A DNA stretch of 64,000 nucleotides from Pseudomonas sp. MM213 (GCF_020423045.1 NZ_CP081943.1:6076001-6140000), one strand, 5' to 3'; positions 35,126-45,613 are shown, counted from the stretch's first letter. Notes: a model not told the origin generated them from the sequence alone. A program made the numbers and translations.

Positions 35126-36721
35126 CTAATTGTCCAGCTCGGCAATCAACCCGTTGGCCTCGGCGATGGCAATGAAGCGGTCTGGTGTCAGCAGCCCGTG
35201 AACCGGATGTTGCCAGCGGACCAGCGCTTCCAGCTTGCTGACCTGTGCGGTTTGCAAGTCGAAAATCGGTTGGTAATGCAGGATCAGCCCGGTGTTTTCA
35301 TGCAGGGCGTGGCGCAGTTCCTCTTCGAGTTGCAGCTCCAGCGTGGCTCGGGTTTTCAGGTTCGGGCTGAAGAAATTCAGGCCATTGCGGCCGCCGCCCT
35401 TGGACTGGTACAGCGCCAGGTCGGCGTGTTTCAGCAATTCCTCGCAGGTGGTGCCATCCTCCGGAAACAGGCTGATGCCGATGCTGGTGGTCATGACCAT
35501 GCGGCGCCCGGACAGCTCGATCGGTTCCTTCATCTTCAGCATGATGCGCTGGGCCATGGCCCGTGCTTCCTCGCGTTCACGCAGGCTGATGAGGAGGCAG
35601 AACTCGTCACCGCCGAAACGCGCCACCACATCTTCGTGACTGCGTACCGAACCCTTGATGTGCTGGGCCAGGACTTTGAGCAATTCGTCGCCGGCGTCAT
35701 GGCCGAGGCTGTCGTTGATCCGCTTGAAGTGGTCGATGTCCAGAAACATCACCGCGAGCATGCCGCCTTCATCGGTTTTCTGGAGCAGCTTCTCGGCGAA
35801 GATCTGGTTGAAGCCGCGGCGGTTGATCAGGTTGGTCAGGGCGTCATAGTTCGCCACTTCTTGCAGCGACATGCGCGCCTGGTCCAGTTGGCCGAGCAGC
35901 GTGTTGACCCGTTGCAGGTCGCGTTCCTTGTGTTGCAGTTTCTTGTCCGCCAGTGCTGCGCCGATGCTGCTGCCGATGATCAGCAGCGTGATGACCGCCA
36001 CCGTCAGCCCCAGTTGCAGGTGATTGTTGTCACCGGGCAACGTCAGCGGGCTGCCGGTCGGCAGCACCAGGCTGAAGGCGGCCATGCCGGTGAAATGCAT
36101 GCTGATAATGCCCGCCCCAAGCACCAGGCTGGCGCTGAATTTGACCAATTGATGGAGCAGGCCAGAGCCTTCGCGCAATCGACTCGACAGCAACAGCGCC
36201 GCGAGGCTGGCGCCAATGGCGATGACGATGGAAAGGATGAACAGCACCGGTTCGTAATACGTCATCGCATTCGAACGCATCGCCGCCATGCCCACGTAAT
36301 GCATGATCGCGATGCCCAGGCCAATGCAAATGGCCGCCTGGATGTACTGCCGGATGCTCAGGTGAGGATGACTGAGGGTGTGCATCGCCAGCCACGAGGC
36401 GAACAGGGCAATCAGCAGGGAGGCAAGGGTGACGGGCAGTTCGTATTGAATCTCGACCGGCGCCTGAAACGCCAGCATGCCGATGAAGTGCATGGCCCAG
36501 ATGCCGCCGGCCAGGCATCCGGCGCCGATCCAGCGCCACAGCCGTTGTGACGCCGGGTTTTCCGAATGCCCGACTCGTTCGGCCATGTCCAGCGTGGCGA
36601 AGCCGCCCACACAGGCGACCAGATAGGCCAGCAGCACCAGAAAAGGATCATGTGTGCAATTGAGGACAACTTGCCCGTTCGCGGTCAGCTCGGTAAAAAA
36701 ATGCAAACCAAGCCACTCCAT
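35126..36721 (-). CDS. MHYT-GGDEF protein with truncated EAL domain (MucR-like, premature stop)
   Basis: This 531-residue inner-membrane c-di-GMP signalling protein has seven helices with MHYT repeats (MHFIGMLAFQ, MHYVGMAAMRSNAMTYY, MHFTGMAAFSL), thought to sense a diatomic gas through bound copper. A GGDEF cyclase domain with intact ARFGGDEFCLL follows, then only the first part of an EAL domain (SKLEALVRWQHP) before TAG. The full protein would be about 760 residues, the size of P. aeruginosa MucR, which makes c-di-GMP for alginate control. As read here it would keep cyclase but lose phosphodiesterase activity, unless the stop is suppressed or a sequencing error. The ATG at 36721 starts the first helix. 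Confidence 0.85.
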   Translation of the reverse strand: MEWLGLHFFTELTANGQVVLNCTHDPFLVLLAYLVACVGGFATLDMAERVGHSENPASQRLWRWIGAGCLAGGIWAMHFIGMLAFQAPVEIQYELPVTLASLLIALFASWLAMHTLSHPHLSIRQYIQAAICIGLGIAIMHYVGMAAMRSNAMTYYEPVLFILSIVIAIGASLAALLLSSRLREGSGLLHQLVKFSASLVLGAGIISMHFTGMAAFSLVLPTGSPLTLPGDNNHLQLGLTVAVITLLIIGSSIGAALADKKLQHKERDLQRVNTLLGQLDQARMSLQEVANYDALTNLINRRGFNQIFAEKLLQKTDEGGMLAVMFLDIDHFKRINDSLGHDAGDELLKVLAQHIKGSVRSHEDVVARFGGDEFCLLISLREREEARAMAQRIMLKMKEPIELSGRRMVMTTSIGISLFPEDGTTCEELLKHADLALYQSKGGGRNGLNFFSPNLKTRATLELQLEEELRHALHENTGLILHYQPIFDLQTAQVSKLEALVRWQHPVHGLLTPDRFIAIAEANGLIAELDN

Positions 36722-36864
36722 AGCATGCCCCGTCTTGTCCCGGCCCGCGCCATGCACGCTGGCGAATGCTTTGGAGTATAGAGGTCATACAAAGAGCGTC
36801 AGCGGTGATGGCACATTGGCACTAATGATTTTGGCATAAGTGTTATAGCGTTTACGGCTAAGGC

Positions 36865-37224
36865 TCAGGCGATCTGCTCATAAGGTAAATCGGGTTGCAG
36901 CGCTGGTAACCCGAAGGCGGCTCGTGCCGCATCGCAATCCACATTCGCCTCGCCGTTGGCCCAAGAGGCATCGAACTCGCGGCAAGTGCTGGAGCGTTGG
37001 TCGTAAATCGAGCATTGCACCGCGGTGCCGACTTCACCGACCAATCCGACACAACGAGTCGGTTTGCAGTCGGTGCCGAGCATGGCCACCCGGCTGGGGC
37101 TGATCGGCGCCACCAGTTCATCGGGCACTACACCTCCGGCCGAGGTGCATTCACCCCAGAAAAAAGACACGCGAAAGTGAGAACAGCAGGCACCGCAATT
37201 CAGACACGGACTGGCTTCGGACAT
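36865..37224 (-). CDS. YkgJ-family cysteine cluster protein
   Basis: The 119-residue protein has the cysteine pattern of the zinc/iron-chelating UPF0153/YkgJ family: CLNCGACCSHFRVSF at the N-terminus, TRCVGL, QCSIYDQRSSTCREFD, and a final CDAARAAFGLP. Metal binding is inferred from the pattern; function unknown. Confidence 0.85.
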   Translation of the reverse strand: MSEASPCLNCGACCSHFRVSFFWGECTSAGGVVPDELVAPISPSRVAMLGTDCKPTRCVGLVGEVGTAVQCSIYDQRSSTCREFDASWANGEANVDCDAARAAFGLPALQPDLPYEQIA

Positions 37225-37561
37225 GGGCGATAATCAAAGGAGGGATGGGGGCATGGTGTGGCAGACAAGGCCGCTATTCTAGGCTTCGCCTCGGGCTTTG
37301 GAAGGGGGGCACAGAGGTATTTTTCAACGGTTGGTCGGATCATGGAAAACACCACCAACCCACTGTGGGACGGGCGATGCGACCGGTATATCAGTCATAT
37401 GAATGTTGAATGTGGCACCGCCATCGCTTGCAAGCCGGCTCCACTGGCGCCATGGGTTGATATCAGCCTTACGAATAATTACAGACAGTTGCACCGGGCC
37501 TGACTAGATTGCAGGTTCCGGGGACAGTGATGCCCCAAAAACAATAAAAAGAGACGGACCC
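37225..37561. other. Intergenic region with a degenerate REPIN and the MFS gene promoter
   Basis: A decayed REPIN lies at 37363-37444 (CTGTGGGACGGG ... GCAAGCCGGCTCCAC). The rest is the promoter region of the MFS gene. No ORF with a ribosome site was seen. Confidence 0.5.
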
Positions 37562-38911
37562 ATGCAGAACTCGACCCAAGCGGCGAATGCCTGGCGCATT
37601 CTGTTCCTGCTGTTCCTGGCCAATCTGTTCAATTTCTTCGATCGCACCATTCCGGCCATCATCATCGAGCCGATCCGTATGGAATGGCACCTCAGCGACT
37701 TTCAACTGGGCATCATCGGTACCGCCTTCACCATTGTCTATGCGATTGCCGGGTTGCCGCTGGGGCGGATGGCCGATACCGGTTCGCGCGCCAAGTTGAT
37801 GGGTTGGGGGCTGGCGGCCTGGAGCGGGCTGACAGCGGTCAACGGGCTGGTGGGCAGTTTCTGGAGTTTCCTGATCGTGCGCATGGGCATCGGTATCGGT
37901 GAGGCCAGTTACGCACCTGCCGCCAATTCGCTGATCGGCGACCTGTTTCCGGCCCACCGCCGTGCGCGTGCGATGGGCATTTTCATGCTGGGTCTGCCGT
38001 TGGGCCTGCTGCTGGCGTTCTTCACCATCGGCTGGATGGTCAAGGCGTTCGACAGCTGGCGTGCGCCGTTCTTCATCGCGGCGGTGCCGGGGCTGATCCT
38101 GGCGGTCTTCATGTTTTTCATCAAGGAACCGAAACGCGGCGCAGCGGAAAGTGTGCAGGTCTCGCAGGAGCGTGTGGACCGGCCGATCCGCCGGGTGCTG
38201 GCGGTGCCGACTTTTCTGTGGCTGGTGATGGCGGGGCTGTGCTTCAACTTCGCGACCTATGCCTGCAACTCCTTCCTGGTGCCGATGCTGCAACGCTACT
38301 TCCAGATGCCATTGCACGAAGCGGCGGTGGCGACCGGTGTGATCGTCGGTGTGACGGGGCTGTTCGGCCTGACGTTGGGCGGCTGGGTCGCGGACAAGAT
38401 TCACCAGCGGGTGGCCAATGGGCGGCTGCTGTTTGCGGCGTTCAGCCTGATCGTTTCGACGGTGTGCACCGCGTGGGCGTTGCATGCCGGGCGGATCGAG
38501 ATCGGGGTGTTCGTGGCGGTGTTCAGTCTGGGCTGGTTGTTTGCCTACAACTTCTACACCTGCGTTTACACGGCCATCCAGGACGTGGTCGAACCACGCC
38601 TGCGGGCCACGGCGATGGCGCTGTTCTTTGCCGGGCTGTATTTGCTGGGTGGCGGATTGGGGCCGGTGGTGGTGGGCGGTTTGTCCGATCACTTCGCACA
38701 CACGGCGATGCTGGCGGCCGGCGCCGAACAGATGACCGAAGCGTTCAAGGCTGTTGGCCTGCATGACGCGATGTACCTGATCCCGGTGGCGCTGTTCTTT
38801 ACGATGGTGTTCCTGTTCATGGCGTCGCGGTGTTTTGTGCGGGATGCGAAGCGGATGAAGGAAGGCTTGGTGGCGGTGGTTGAGCCGCAGATCCCGGCGG
38901 TCACCGCTTAA
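37562..38911 (+). CDS. MFS transporter, spinster-like family
   Basis: The 449-residue inner-membrane protein has 12 predicted helices. Signature elements are NLFNFFDRTIPAIIIEPIR in helix 1, the loop 2-3 motif GRMADTGSRAKLMGWG, and GIGIGEASYAPAANSLIGD in helix 4, which matches spinster-type transporters. Substrate unknown. Monocistronic, followed by a REPIN and a two-way terminator. Confidence 0.85.
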   Translation: MQNSTQAANAWRILFLLFLANLFNFFDRTIPAIIIEPIRMEWHLSDFQLGIIGTAFTIVYAIAGLPLGRMADTGSRAKLMGWGLAAWSGLTAVNGLVGSFWSFLIVRMGIGIGEASYAPAANSLIGDLFPAHRRARAMGIFMLGLPLGLLLAFFTIGWMVKAFDSWRAPFFIAAVPGLILAVFMFFIKEPKRGAAESVQVSQERVDRPIRRVLAVPTFLWLVMAGLCFNFATYACNSFLVPMLQRYFQMPLHEAAVATGVIVGVTGLFGLTLGGWVADKIHQRVANGRLLFAAFSLIVSTVCTAWALHAGRIEIGVFVAVFSLGWLFAYNFYTCVYTAIQDVVEPRLRATAMALFFAGLYLLGGGLGPVVVGGLSDHFAHTAMLAAGAEQMTEAFKAVGLHDAMYLIPVALFFTMVFLFMASRCFVRDAKRMKEGLVAVVEPQIPAVTA

Positions 38912-38930
38912 AAAAACTGGAATAGAAGAC

Positions 38931-39032
38931 CTGTAGGAGCCGGCTTGCTGGCGATGGACTCGAATACGCCGCAGTGAACCAGTCAGTACGCGTTATCGTT
39001 AACGACCATCGCCAGCAAGCCGGCTCCTACAG
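38931..39032. repeat. REPIN (inverted REP pair)
   Basis: CTGTAGGAGCCGGC ... GCGATGG faces CCATCGCC ... GCTCCTACAG, between the MFS gene and rapA. Confidence 0.85.
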
Positions 39033-39055
39033 GGATTGTTTGGTTTTTCCGAGAC

Positions 39056-39087
39056 AAAAAAAGGCCCGCATCGCTGCGGGCCTTTTT
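39056..39087. terminator. Bidirectional rho-independent terminator (rapA / MFS gene)
   Basis: AAAAAAAGGCCCGCA and TGCGGGCCTTTTT flank TCGC, giving T-runs on both strands between convergent genes. Confidence 0.9.
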
Positions 39088-39112
39088 CATTGCGCGAGGT
39101 GGGGCAGGGCGA

Positions 39113-41959
39113 TTAACCCGCCACCAACACCCGAATCGCTTCCAGTCGCAGCGCTGCCTTGTCGAGCATCGCCAGACCTTGTTCACGCTGTTTACGCAGG
39201 GCAACCAGTTCGCTGTCGCGTACGGTCGGGTTGACCGCTTGCAACGCGGTCAGGCGCGCCAGTTCTTCATCGGTATCAGCCGCGAGACGACGTTGCGCCT
39301 CAGCCACGCGCTCGGCATGACGCGGGAAGATTTTCTCTTCGCCGGCGTTGATCCGTGGCGTCAGCTGATCGCGCTGGGCCTGGATGAATTTGTTGGCGCT
39401 GGCACGCGGTACGCTTTCCAGTTGATCGTTCAGGGTCTCGAACGACACCCGGGCCGACAGGTCGTTGCCATTGGCATCGAGCAGGCAGCGCAGCGCGGCC
39501 GGCGGCAGGTAACGGCCCAGTTGCAGCGAGCGCGGTGCAACCACTTCGCTGACGTAGAGCAGTTCCAGCAACACGGTGCCCGGTTTCAGCGCCTTGTTCT
39601 TGATCAGCGCCACGGCGGTGTTGCCCATCGAACCGGACAGCACCAGGTCCATGCCGCCTTGCACCATCGGGTGTTCCCAGGTGATGAACTGCATGTCTTC
39701 GCGAGACAGCGCCTGGTTGCGGTCGTAAGTGATGGTCACGCCTTCGTCGTCGCCCAGCGGGAAGCTGGCGTCGAGCATTTTTTCGCTCGGCTTGAGGATC
39801 AGGGCGTTTTCCGAGTGGTCTTCGCTGTCGATGCCAAAGGCGTCGAACAGGGTTTCCATATAGATCGGCAGCGTGAACTGATCGTCTTGCTCGAGGATGT
39901 CCTCGACCAGCGCATCACCTTCGCCAGCGCCGCCGGAATTGAGTTCCAGCAAACGGTCACGGCCAGTGTGCAGCTCGGCTTCCAGGCGCTCACGCTCGGT
40001 GCGAGCCTCGTCGATCAGCGCTTGCCACTCGCCGTCGTCGGCATTTTCCAGCAGCGGCAGCAGGCGCGGGCCGAACTGATGCTGCAAGGCGTTGCCGGTC
40101 GGGCAGGTGTTGAGGAAAGCGTTCAACGCTTCGTGGTACCACTGGAACAAGCGCTCTTGCGGGCTGGTTTCGAGGTACGGCACGTGCAGTTCGATGATGT
40201 GCTTCTGGCCGATCCGGTCGAGACGACCGATCCGCTGCTCCAGCAGGTCCGGGTGCGACGGCAGATCGAACAGCACCAGGTGGTGCGAGAACTGGAAGTT
40301 GCGACCTTCACTGCCGATTTCCGAGCAGATCAGCACTTGCGCGCCAAATTCTTCATCGGCGAAGTAAGCGGCGGCGCGGTCACGCTCAAGGATGTTCATG
40401 CCTTCGTGGAACACCGTCGCAGGAATACCGGAACGCACGCGCAGGGCGTCTTCCAGGTCCATGGCGGTTTCGGCGTGGGCGCAGATCACCAGCACTTTGG
40501 TGCGCTTGAGCATTTTCAGCTGGTCGATCAGCCACTCGACGCGCGGGTCGAATTTCCACCAGCGTTCTTCTTCGTTGGCGTCCGGCTGGGCCTGGAAGCT
40601 GACTTCCGGGTACAGCTCGGCGTGATCGCCCAACGGCAGTTCGAGGTATTCGTCCGGGCACGGCAGCGGGTACGGGTGCAGTTTGCGTTCCGGGAAACCC
40701 TGCACAGCGGCGCGGGTGTTGCGGAACAGCACGCGGCCAGTGCCGTGGCGGTCGAGCAGTTCACGGACCAGGCGGGCACTGGCTTCGGTGTCGCCATCAT
40801 TGACGGCGCTCAGCAGCGCTTCGCCTTCGTTGCCGAGGAAACCGTGAATGGTCTTGTGCGCTTCAGGCGACAGGCGCCCCTTGTCCAGCAGCTCCTGAAC
40901 GGCTTCGGCCACCGGGCGATAGTTCTCGCTCTCGGCGCGGAAGGCGTGCAGGTCATGGAAACGGTTCGGGTCGAGCAGGCGCAGACGCGCGAAGTGGCTG
41001 TCCTGACCCAGTTGTTCCGGGGTGGCGGTCAGCAGCAAGACGCCGGGAATGACTTCGGCCAACTGTTCAACCAGCGAGTACTCAGGGCTGGCCTTGTCTT
41101 CGTGCCACACCAGGTGGTGGGCTTCGTCGACGACCATCAAGTCCCAACCGGCAGCGAACAGCGCGTCCTGGGCCTTTTCGTCTTCCACCAGCCATTCCAG
41201 GGCGACCAGCGCGAGCTGGGTGTCTTCGAACGGGTTGGCGGCATCGCTTTCGATGAAGCGTTCTTCGTCGAACAGCGCGACTTGCAGGTTGAAGCGGCGG
41301 CGCATTTCCACCAGCCACTGGTGCTGCAGGTTTTCCGGCATCAGGATCAGCACGCGGTTGGCGCGGCCCGAGAGCAGTTGGCGATGGATCACCAGACCGG
41401 CTTCGATGGTTTTGCCCAGGCCCACTTCGTCTGCCAGCAATACCCGCGGCGCAATGCGGTCGGCGACTTCACGGGCGATGTGCAACTGGTGCGCGATGGG
41501 TTGCGCACGCACGCCGCCCAGGCCCCAGAGCGAGGATTGCAACTGGCGGCTGGTGTGTTCCAGGGTGTTGTAGCGCAGGGAGAACCAGGCCAGCGGGTCG
41601 ATCTGCCCGGCGAACAAACGGTCGCTGGCCAGTCGGAACTGAATGAAGTTCGACAGCTGGGTTTCCGGCAGGGTGACCACTTCGTTCTGCGCGTTGAGGC
41701 CGTGGTAGATCAGCAGGCCGTCGATGTCGTCGACTTCCTGTACGGTCAGTTTCCAGCCTTCGAAGTGAATGATCGAATCGCCCGGCGAAAAACGCACGCG
41801 GGTGAGGGGCGCATTCCGTAGCGCGTACTGGCGAGTCTCGCCAGTGGCCGGATAGAGCACGGTCAACAAGCGGCCGTCCTGTGCCAGAACGGTGCCTAAA
41901 CCCAGCTCGGCTTCGCTGTCACTGATCCAGCGTTGCCCCGGTTGATACTGCTGCGCCAT
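39113..41959 (-). CDS. rapA: RNA polymerase-associated protein RapA (HepA)
   Basis: This 948-residue Swi2/Snf2 ATPase binds RNA polymerase and recycles it after transcription. The N-terminal Tudor-like domains start [20 protein letters not shown]. Helicase motifs are [17 protein letters not shown] (I), [10 protein letters not shown] (II), [10 protein letters not shown] (III), [18 protein letters not shown] (V) and [12 protein letters not shown] (VI). Full length for the family. Monocistronic. Confidence 0.96.
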   Translation of the reverse strand: MAQQYQPGQRWISDSEAELGLGTVLAQDGRLLTVLYPATGETRQYALRNAPLTRVRFSPGDSIIHFEGWKLTVQEVDDIDGLLIYHGLNAQNEVVTLPETQLSNFIQFRLASDRLFAGQIDPLAWFSLRYNTLEHTSRQLQSSLWGLGGVRAQPIAHQLHIAREVADRIAPRVLLADEVGLGKTIEAGLVIHRQLLSGRANRVLILMPENLQHQWLVEMRRRFNLQVALFDEERFIESDAANPFEDTQLALVALEWLVEDEKAQDALFAAGWDLMVVDEAHHLVWHEDKASPEYSLVEQLAEVIPGVLLLTATPEQLGQDSHFARLRLLDPNRFHDLHAFRAESENYRPVAEAVQELLDKGRLSPEAHKTIHGFLGNEGEALLSAVNDGDTEASARLVRELLDRHGTGRVLFRNTRAAVQGFPERKLHPYPLPCPDEYLELPLGDHAELYPEVSFQAQPDANEEERWWKFDPRVEWLIDQLKMLKRTKVLVICAHAETAMDLEDALRVRSGIPATVFHEGMNILERDRAAAYFADEEFGAQVLICSEIGSEGRNFQFSHHLVLFDLPSHPDLLEQRIGRLDRIGQKHIIELHVPYLETSPQERLFQWYHEALNAFLNTCPTGNALQHQFGPRLLPLLENADDGEWQALIDEARTERERLEAELHTGRDRLLELNSGGAGEGDALVEDILEQDDQFTLPIYMETLFDAFGIDSEDHSENALILKPSEKMLDASFPLGDDEGVTITYDRNQALSREDMQFITWEHPMVQGGMDLVLSGSMGNTAVALIKNKALKPGTVLLELLYVSEVVAPRSLQLGRYLPPAALRCLLDANGNDLSARVSFETLNDQLESVPRASANKFIQAQRDQLTPRINAGEEKIFPRHAERVAEAQRRLAADTDEELARLTALQAVNPTVRDSELVALRKQREQGLAMLDKAALRLEAIRVLVAG

Positions 41960-42178
41960 GCTGCCTGACTCCCACCTTGAAAAAGCGGGCTATCTTAACG
42001 GAATGAGGGCTTCAGGGCCAAAGGACTCTCAGAAAAACTCACAGTCTTACGTTAGTTCACCGCTTGAGACGTGTGCGGGCCGGGGCACTTGTTAGTGCCA
42101 ATCCGGTCACAGTTTGCGACCGATGGCTCAAGTCGCCATCCCCGCAGCCGACAGCCTGCTGACAGGAGACAAATAATT

Positions 42179-42520
42179 ATGCTGCCACCGATGCTCCCCT
42201 TGAGTGCCGTGCCGATTACTTCACAGCACGACCCGATCCGCCAGCGCCCGGATATTCCGCCTGTTGTGCCGGTGCAGGAAAGCTCCAACGAAAGCACGAT
42301 CGACCTGCAACAGCGCGATCCGGAAGAGGCGGCGTTTCAGCTGCGCGAGGAACAGCGCCGCAAGCAGGAAAAAGAACGCCGTCGCCGTGAAGCCGATGAA
42401 GATCCTGAAGAGCACCTGGCCATTCCCGGCACTGAGCTCAACGCGGATAACACCGTGCCGGTCGCGCCATTGATGGACGACGAGCCGCGTCAGGGGTTGT
42501 GGGTCGACATTCAGATTTAG
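42179..42520 (+). CDS. Conserved charged protein of unknown function
   Basis: The 113-residue soluble protein has a Pro-rich start and a highly charged helix (FQLREEQRRKQEKERRRREADEDPEEH would be one block at about residues 52-78) followed by an acidic tail. It is next to rapA in several pseudomonads, from memory. GACAGGAGAC serves as ribosome site for the ATG at 42179. It overlaps the convergent aminotransferase stop by 4 bp. No function can be assigned. Confidence 0.75.
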   Translation: MLPPMLPLSAVPITSQHDPIRQRPDIPPVVPVQESSNESTIDLQQRDPEEAAFQLREEQRRKQEKERRRREADEDPEEHLAIPGTELNADNTVPVAPLMDDEPRQGLWVDIQI

Positions 42521-43704
42521 TCCTTGATGAGGGAAAGTTCGTTGAGGGCGTTGAGCAGTACATCCATTTCTTCTTCGGTATTGAGGTAACTGACGGCAAT
42601 CCGCGCGATGCTGTCCAGCCCTCGGGCCTGCATATCCAGCGGCGTATAGGCCACGCCATTGGCGCCGATGTTGATCCCTCGTTGCGCCAGCCGCTGCTTC
42701 AATTCAACGCTGTCCCAACCCTTGAGCGTGAAGGCGACCAAGCCTGATTGCTGATTCGCCGGCCCCAGGTTGTGTAGCGTCAGCCCGCTGACCGACTCAA
42801 GGCGTTCGCGCAGTTGCCCGCTCAAGCTTTCGATCCGCTGACGAATCCGGGTTGCACTCAAGTGGTTGAACTCCTCCAGCGCATTGGCCAGCCCGGCCAG
42901 CAAAGCCACCGACACTTCACTGGTTTCAAACCGCCGCGCATCGTCACGCACCGAGAAACCTTCGCCGTCCCACGGTGCGGAAAGCACGTCCAGATGGCCG
43001 GGCACGAGCCGTTCGAGAAACCCCGGTTTGATGTACATCAACGCCGTTCCTCGTGGGCCACGGAGGAATTTGCGCCCGGCGCCCTTGAGCACATCGCAGT
43101 TCAACGCCTGCACATCGCAGGGCAATTGCCCCAGCGCCTGGCCGGCGTCGATGAAGTAGGGAATGCCGTGCTGGCGCGCCACGGCACCAATGGCCTCGGC
43201 CGGGTTGATCAGGCCGCCGTTGGCCGGAAGCCAGGTCAGTGCGATCAGCTTCACCTTCGGGTCGATCATCTGCTGGAGGGCGGACACGGACACGGCGCCC
43301 GTCTCATCGCAGGGAATCACCTCCAGCCGCGCCCCGGCGCTGACGGCCCGTGCGATGCAGGCCAGATTGCCGCCCCATTCATGGCGCCCGACCAGAATCC
43401 GCTCGCCGTCCTGCCAGGGCCCCAATGCATTGAATGCCATGCCCCAGGCAGCCGAACCGCTGCTGGCGAACGCGATGTTTTCAGTGTTTGCATTGAGCAG
43501 CAGGGCCGCCGCACGGCGAGCGCGGGCCTGCACGCTCTGGTCGGCGGCTTCCATGGGGCCGCAGAGGGCTTCGAGTCGCAGTTGCTCGATAATTGCGTCG
43601 AGGGTGGCCTGGCTCGGCAACGAGGCGCCGGCGTGGTTGAAGTGAATCACGCTGGCGCACCCCGGCGTCGCCGCTCGCAAACGCTCCACTTCGCCGAGGT
43701 TCAT
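42517..43704 (-). CDS. Class V aminotransferase-fold PLP enzyme
   Basis: The 395-residue protein is of the isopenicillin-N-epimerase/cysteine desulfurase-like group. The cofactor pocket shows FIDAGQALGQLP, and the Schiff-base Lys is in GAGRKFLRGPRGTALMY. It lacks the cysteine loop expected of a desulfurase, so lyase or transaminase activity is more likely. Its start overlaps the RidA-like gene by 4 nt, tying its job to imine or enamine release. Confidence 0.87.
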   Translation of the reverse strand: MNLGEVERLRAATPGCASVIHFNHAGASLPSQATLDAIIEQLRLEALCGPMEAADQSVQARARRAAALLLNANTENIAFASSGSAAWGMAFNALGPWQDGERILVGRHEWGGNLACIARAVSAGARLEVIPCDETGAVSVSALQQMIDPKVKLIALTWLPANGGLINPAEAIGAVARQHGIPYFIDAGQALGQLPCDVQALNCDVLKGAGRKFLRGPRGTALMYIKPGFLERLVPGHLDVLSAPWDGEGFSVRDDARRFETSEVSVALLAGLANALEEFNHLSATRIRQRIESLSGQLRERLESVSGLTLHNLGPANQQSGLVAFTLKGWDSVELKQRLAQRGINIGANGVAYTPLDMQARGLDSIARIAVSYLNTEEEMDVLLNALNELSLIKD

Positions 43705-44171
43705 GGACGCAGCTCGAAAATCGCGTCGATTTCCACGGCCACGCCGCCGGGCAGGCTCGATACGCCGACAGCCGTGCGCACATGCCGGCCTTTTTCGCCG
43801 AGGACATTGACCAACAGGTTGGATGCGCCATTGGCGACCGCACCTTGACGCGCAAAATCCGCGGCGCTGGCGATGAACACGCCAAGACGGATGATGCGCA
43901 CCAGTTTCGACAGGTCATCGCCGAGTGCATCGCTCAATTGTGCGAGCAGGCCCAGCGCGGCAAGTTCGGCGGCGTTGGCGCCTTCTTCATCGGAGATCGA
44001 CTCTCCCAATCGGCCGATGAATGCCGGTTTGCCGTCCAGTAACGGAATCTGACCGGAAATGAACAACTGGTTCTGGCTGACCACGTGGTTGACGTAATTG
44101 GCGATGGGCTGGCTCGGTGTCGGCAGGCTCAGGCCAAGTTGCTGGACGCGGTGGGCGAGTGAATCGGTCAT
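43701..44171 (-). CDS. RidA/YjgF family protein
   Basis: This 156-residue enamine/imine deaminase-like protein has the RidA core (NQLFISGQIPLLDGKPAFIG, residues about 33-52; VRTAVGVSSLPGGVAVEID, with the catalytic-type Arg of the RTAVG motif). It would hydrolyse the reactive product of the PLP enzyme encoded by the overlapping downstream gene. First gene of the pair; GGAGGATTC precedes the ATG. Confidence 0.9.
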   Translation of the reverse strand: MTDSLAHRVQQLGLSLPTPSQPIANYVNHVVSQNQLFISGQIPLLDGKPAFIGRLGESISDEEGANAAELAALGLLAQLSDALGDDLSKLVRIIRLGVFIASAADFARQGAVANGASNLLVNVLGEKGRHVRTAVGVSSLPGGVAVEIDAIFELRP

Positions 44172-44275
44172 GGTGAATCCTCCTGAATGAAGGCTTCAGC
44201 ATGTTGGCGGACGGGGAGCGCGACAAACGGATAGATTTAATCCGACGTATTTAATTAGCTCATGCGTAGATCGAA

Positions 44276-44362
44276 TGTGGGAGCGAGCCTGCTCGCGAAA
44301 GGGTGTATCAGTCACATGAATGTTGGATGGGACATCGCCTTCGCGAGCAGGCTCGCTCCCAC
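44276..44362. repeat. REPIN, GTGGGAGCGAGCC variant
   Basis: TGTGGGAGCGAGCCTGC ... faces GCAGGCTCGCTCCCACC; loop contains TGTATCAGTCACATGAATG as in other copies. Confidence 0.85.
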
Positions 44363-44371
44363 CTTTGATCT

Positions 44372-45265
44372 TTAGTCGCCGTGAGATTTGTGTGCGATGT
44401 TGGCCATCTCATTCAGCCATTCACTAAAGCATTGTGCCGCGTGGCTCGGCGGTCGCTCGGGCGTGACCAGCCAATAGCCGATATCGCTAATGAACGGTGG
44501 GGTGGAGAAGGCTTCTACCAACGAGCCGTCCTTGAGTCGGCGCTCGATCAAGTGATGACGTCCCATGGCGATGCCTTGGCCGGCCACGGCGGCTTCGACG
44601 ACGATGTTGTAGTCGTGGAGCATGACGCTGGGGCAATGGCTGAGGTCGATGGCGTTGTGCGCGCTCCAGTCGATCCACTCGAACGGCTGGTGCGACTTGG
44701 CCATGAGCAGCGGGCCTTGGTCGGTGCCCTTGGCCTTGAACGCCGGGCTGCAGACCGGGGTCAGTGTTTCCACCATAAAGCGCCGGGCCTGGACTTTCGG
44801 CCAGCCACCTTTTCCGTAGCGAATGGCCAGGTCGACTTCGCCGCCGCCGACGTCGGCCAGTTGCACCGAGGGCAGGAGTTCGACATGAATGTGCGGGTGG
44901 CGCGCATTGAAACTGGCCAGGCGCGGCGCCAGCCACAGGGTGGCGAACGAGGCGAGCAGGCCAATGCGCAGCGTGCTTTCCTGGTGCTCATTGCCCCGCA
45001 GTTCACGGGTGGCGAGGGCGATGGAGGCGAGGGCCGGTTGAATCTGCCGGTAGTAGGCTGCCCCGGCTGGTGTCAGATCGATGGCCCGGGTGCGACGGAT
45101 AAACAGCCGCTGGTTGAGGAACTGTTCCAGTTTTTGCACTTGATGGCTGATTGCACTTTGGGTCACCGACAATTCATCGGCGGCCTTGATGAAACTCAAA
45201 TGACGCGCCACGGCCTCGAAGGCGCGCAGGGCCATCAAGGGAGGCAGATCCTGGTGCAGTTCCAC
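44372..45265 (-). CDS. LysR-family regulator, GcvA-like
   Basis: The 297-residue regulator has the HTH MALRAFEAVARHLSFIKAAD and recognition helix VTQSAISHQVQKLE, then a substrate-binding domain (LRIGLLASFATLWLAPRLAS). GcvA-type regulators often sit by the amino-acid metabolism genes they control, here the RidA/aminotransferase pair on the same strand. The GTG at 45265 is chosen because AAAGGA lies 8 nt upstream and length then matches the family; an ATG at 45322 would add 19 residues. Confidence 0.88.
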   Translation of the reverse strand: MELHQDLPPLMALRAFEAVARHLSFIKAADELSVTQSAISHQVQKLEQFLNQRLFIRRTRAIDLTPAGAAYYRQIQPALASIALATRELRGNEHQESTLRIGLLASFATLWLAPRLASFNARHPHIHVELLPSVQLADVGGGEVDLAIRYGKGGWPKVQARRFMVETLTPVCSPAFKAKGTDQGPLLMAKSHQPFEWIDWSAHNAIDLSHCPSVMLHDYNIVVEAAVAGQGIAMGRHHLIERRLKDGSLVEAFSTPPFISDIGYWLVTPERPPSHAAQCFSEWLNEMANIAHKSHGD

Positions 45266-45451
45266 GGCGCGGGTCCTTTGGGTCCATCGCAAAGTCGCGA
45301 TTGTGCGTTGAAAAAACGCCATGAGCACATATTTTGTTAAGCCGCTGTTACGCAGGCGACTGGTCAGCGCGGGCGCCAGACCGCATTATTGGCGCAATCC
45401 TGCCGAGCGATGCGGCAGTTGAACTTCATTTCACGCGATGCACCGAAGACC

Positions 45452-45613
45452 ATGAGCCAAGACGACAAACTGATCGACCTCAATTCCGAACGCGCCAAGC
45501 GTGTTCATGACCTCAACGAAAAACGCCTGAACGAAGTGCGTCAGGCATTCGAGCAGGCAATGCCGTTGGGCAAGGCGAAGAAGAAGCCGAAGAGCAAACC
45601 GAAAAAGCGTTAA
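45452..45613 (+). CDS. Small basic-tailed protein, 53 residues
   Basis: The sequence starts MSQDDKLIDLNSERAKRVHD, forms an amphipathic charged helix, and ends in a Lys-rich tail (KKKPKSKPKKR). It may bind nucleic acid. It is a conserved hypothetical in pseudomonads as far as I recall. The ATG at 45452 starts the conserved part; the longer frame from 45389 lacks a ribosome site. Confidence 0.65.
   Translation: MSQDDKLIDLNSERAKRVHDLNEKRLNEVRQAFEQAMPLGKAKKKPKSKPKKR

Noticed and set aside
39179..41821. 880-codon open frame antisense to rapA
   Set aside because: High GC and codon bias of rapA give a long opposite frame; no ribosome site and no recognisable domain.
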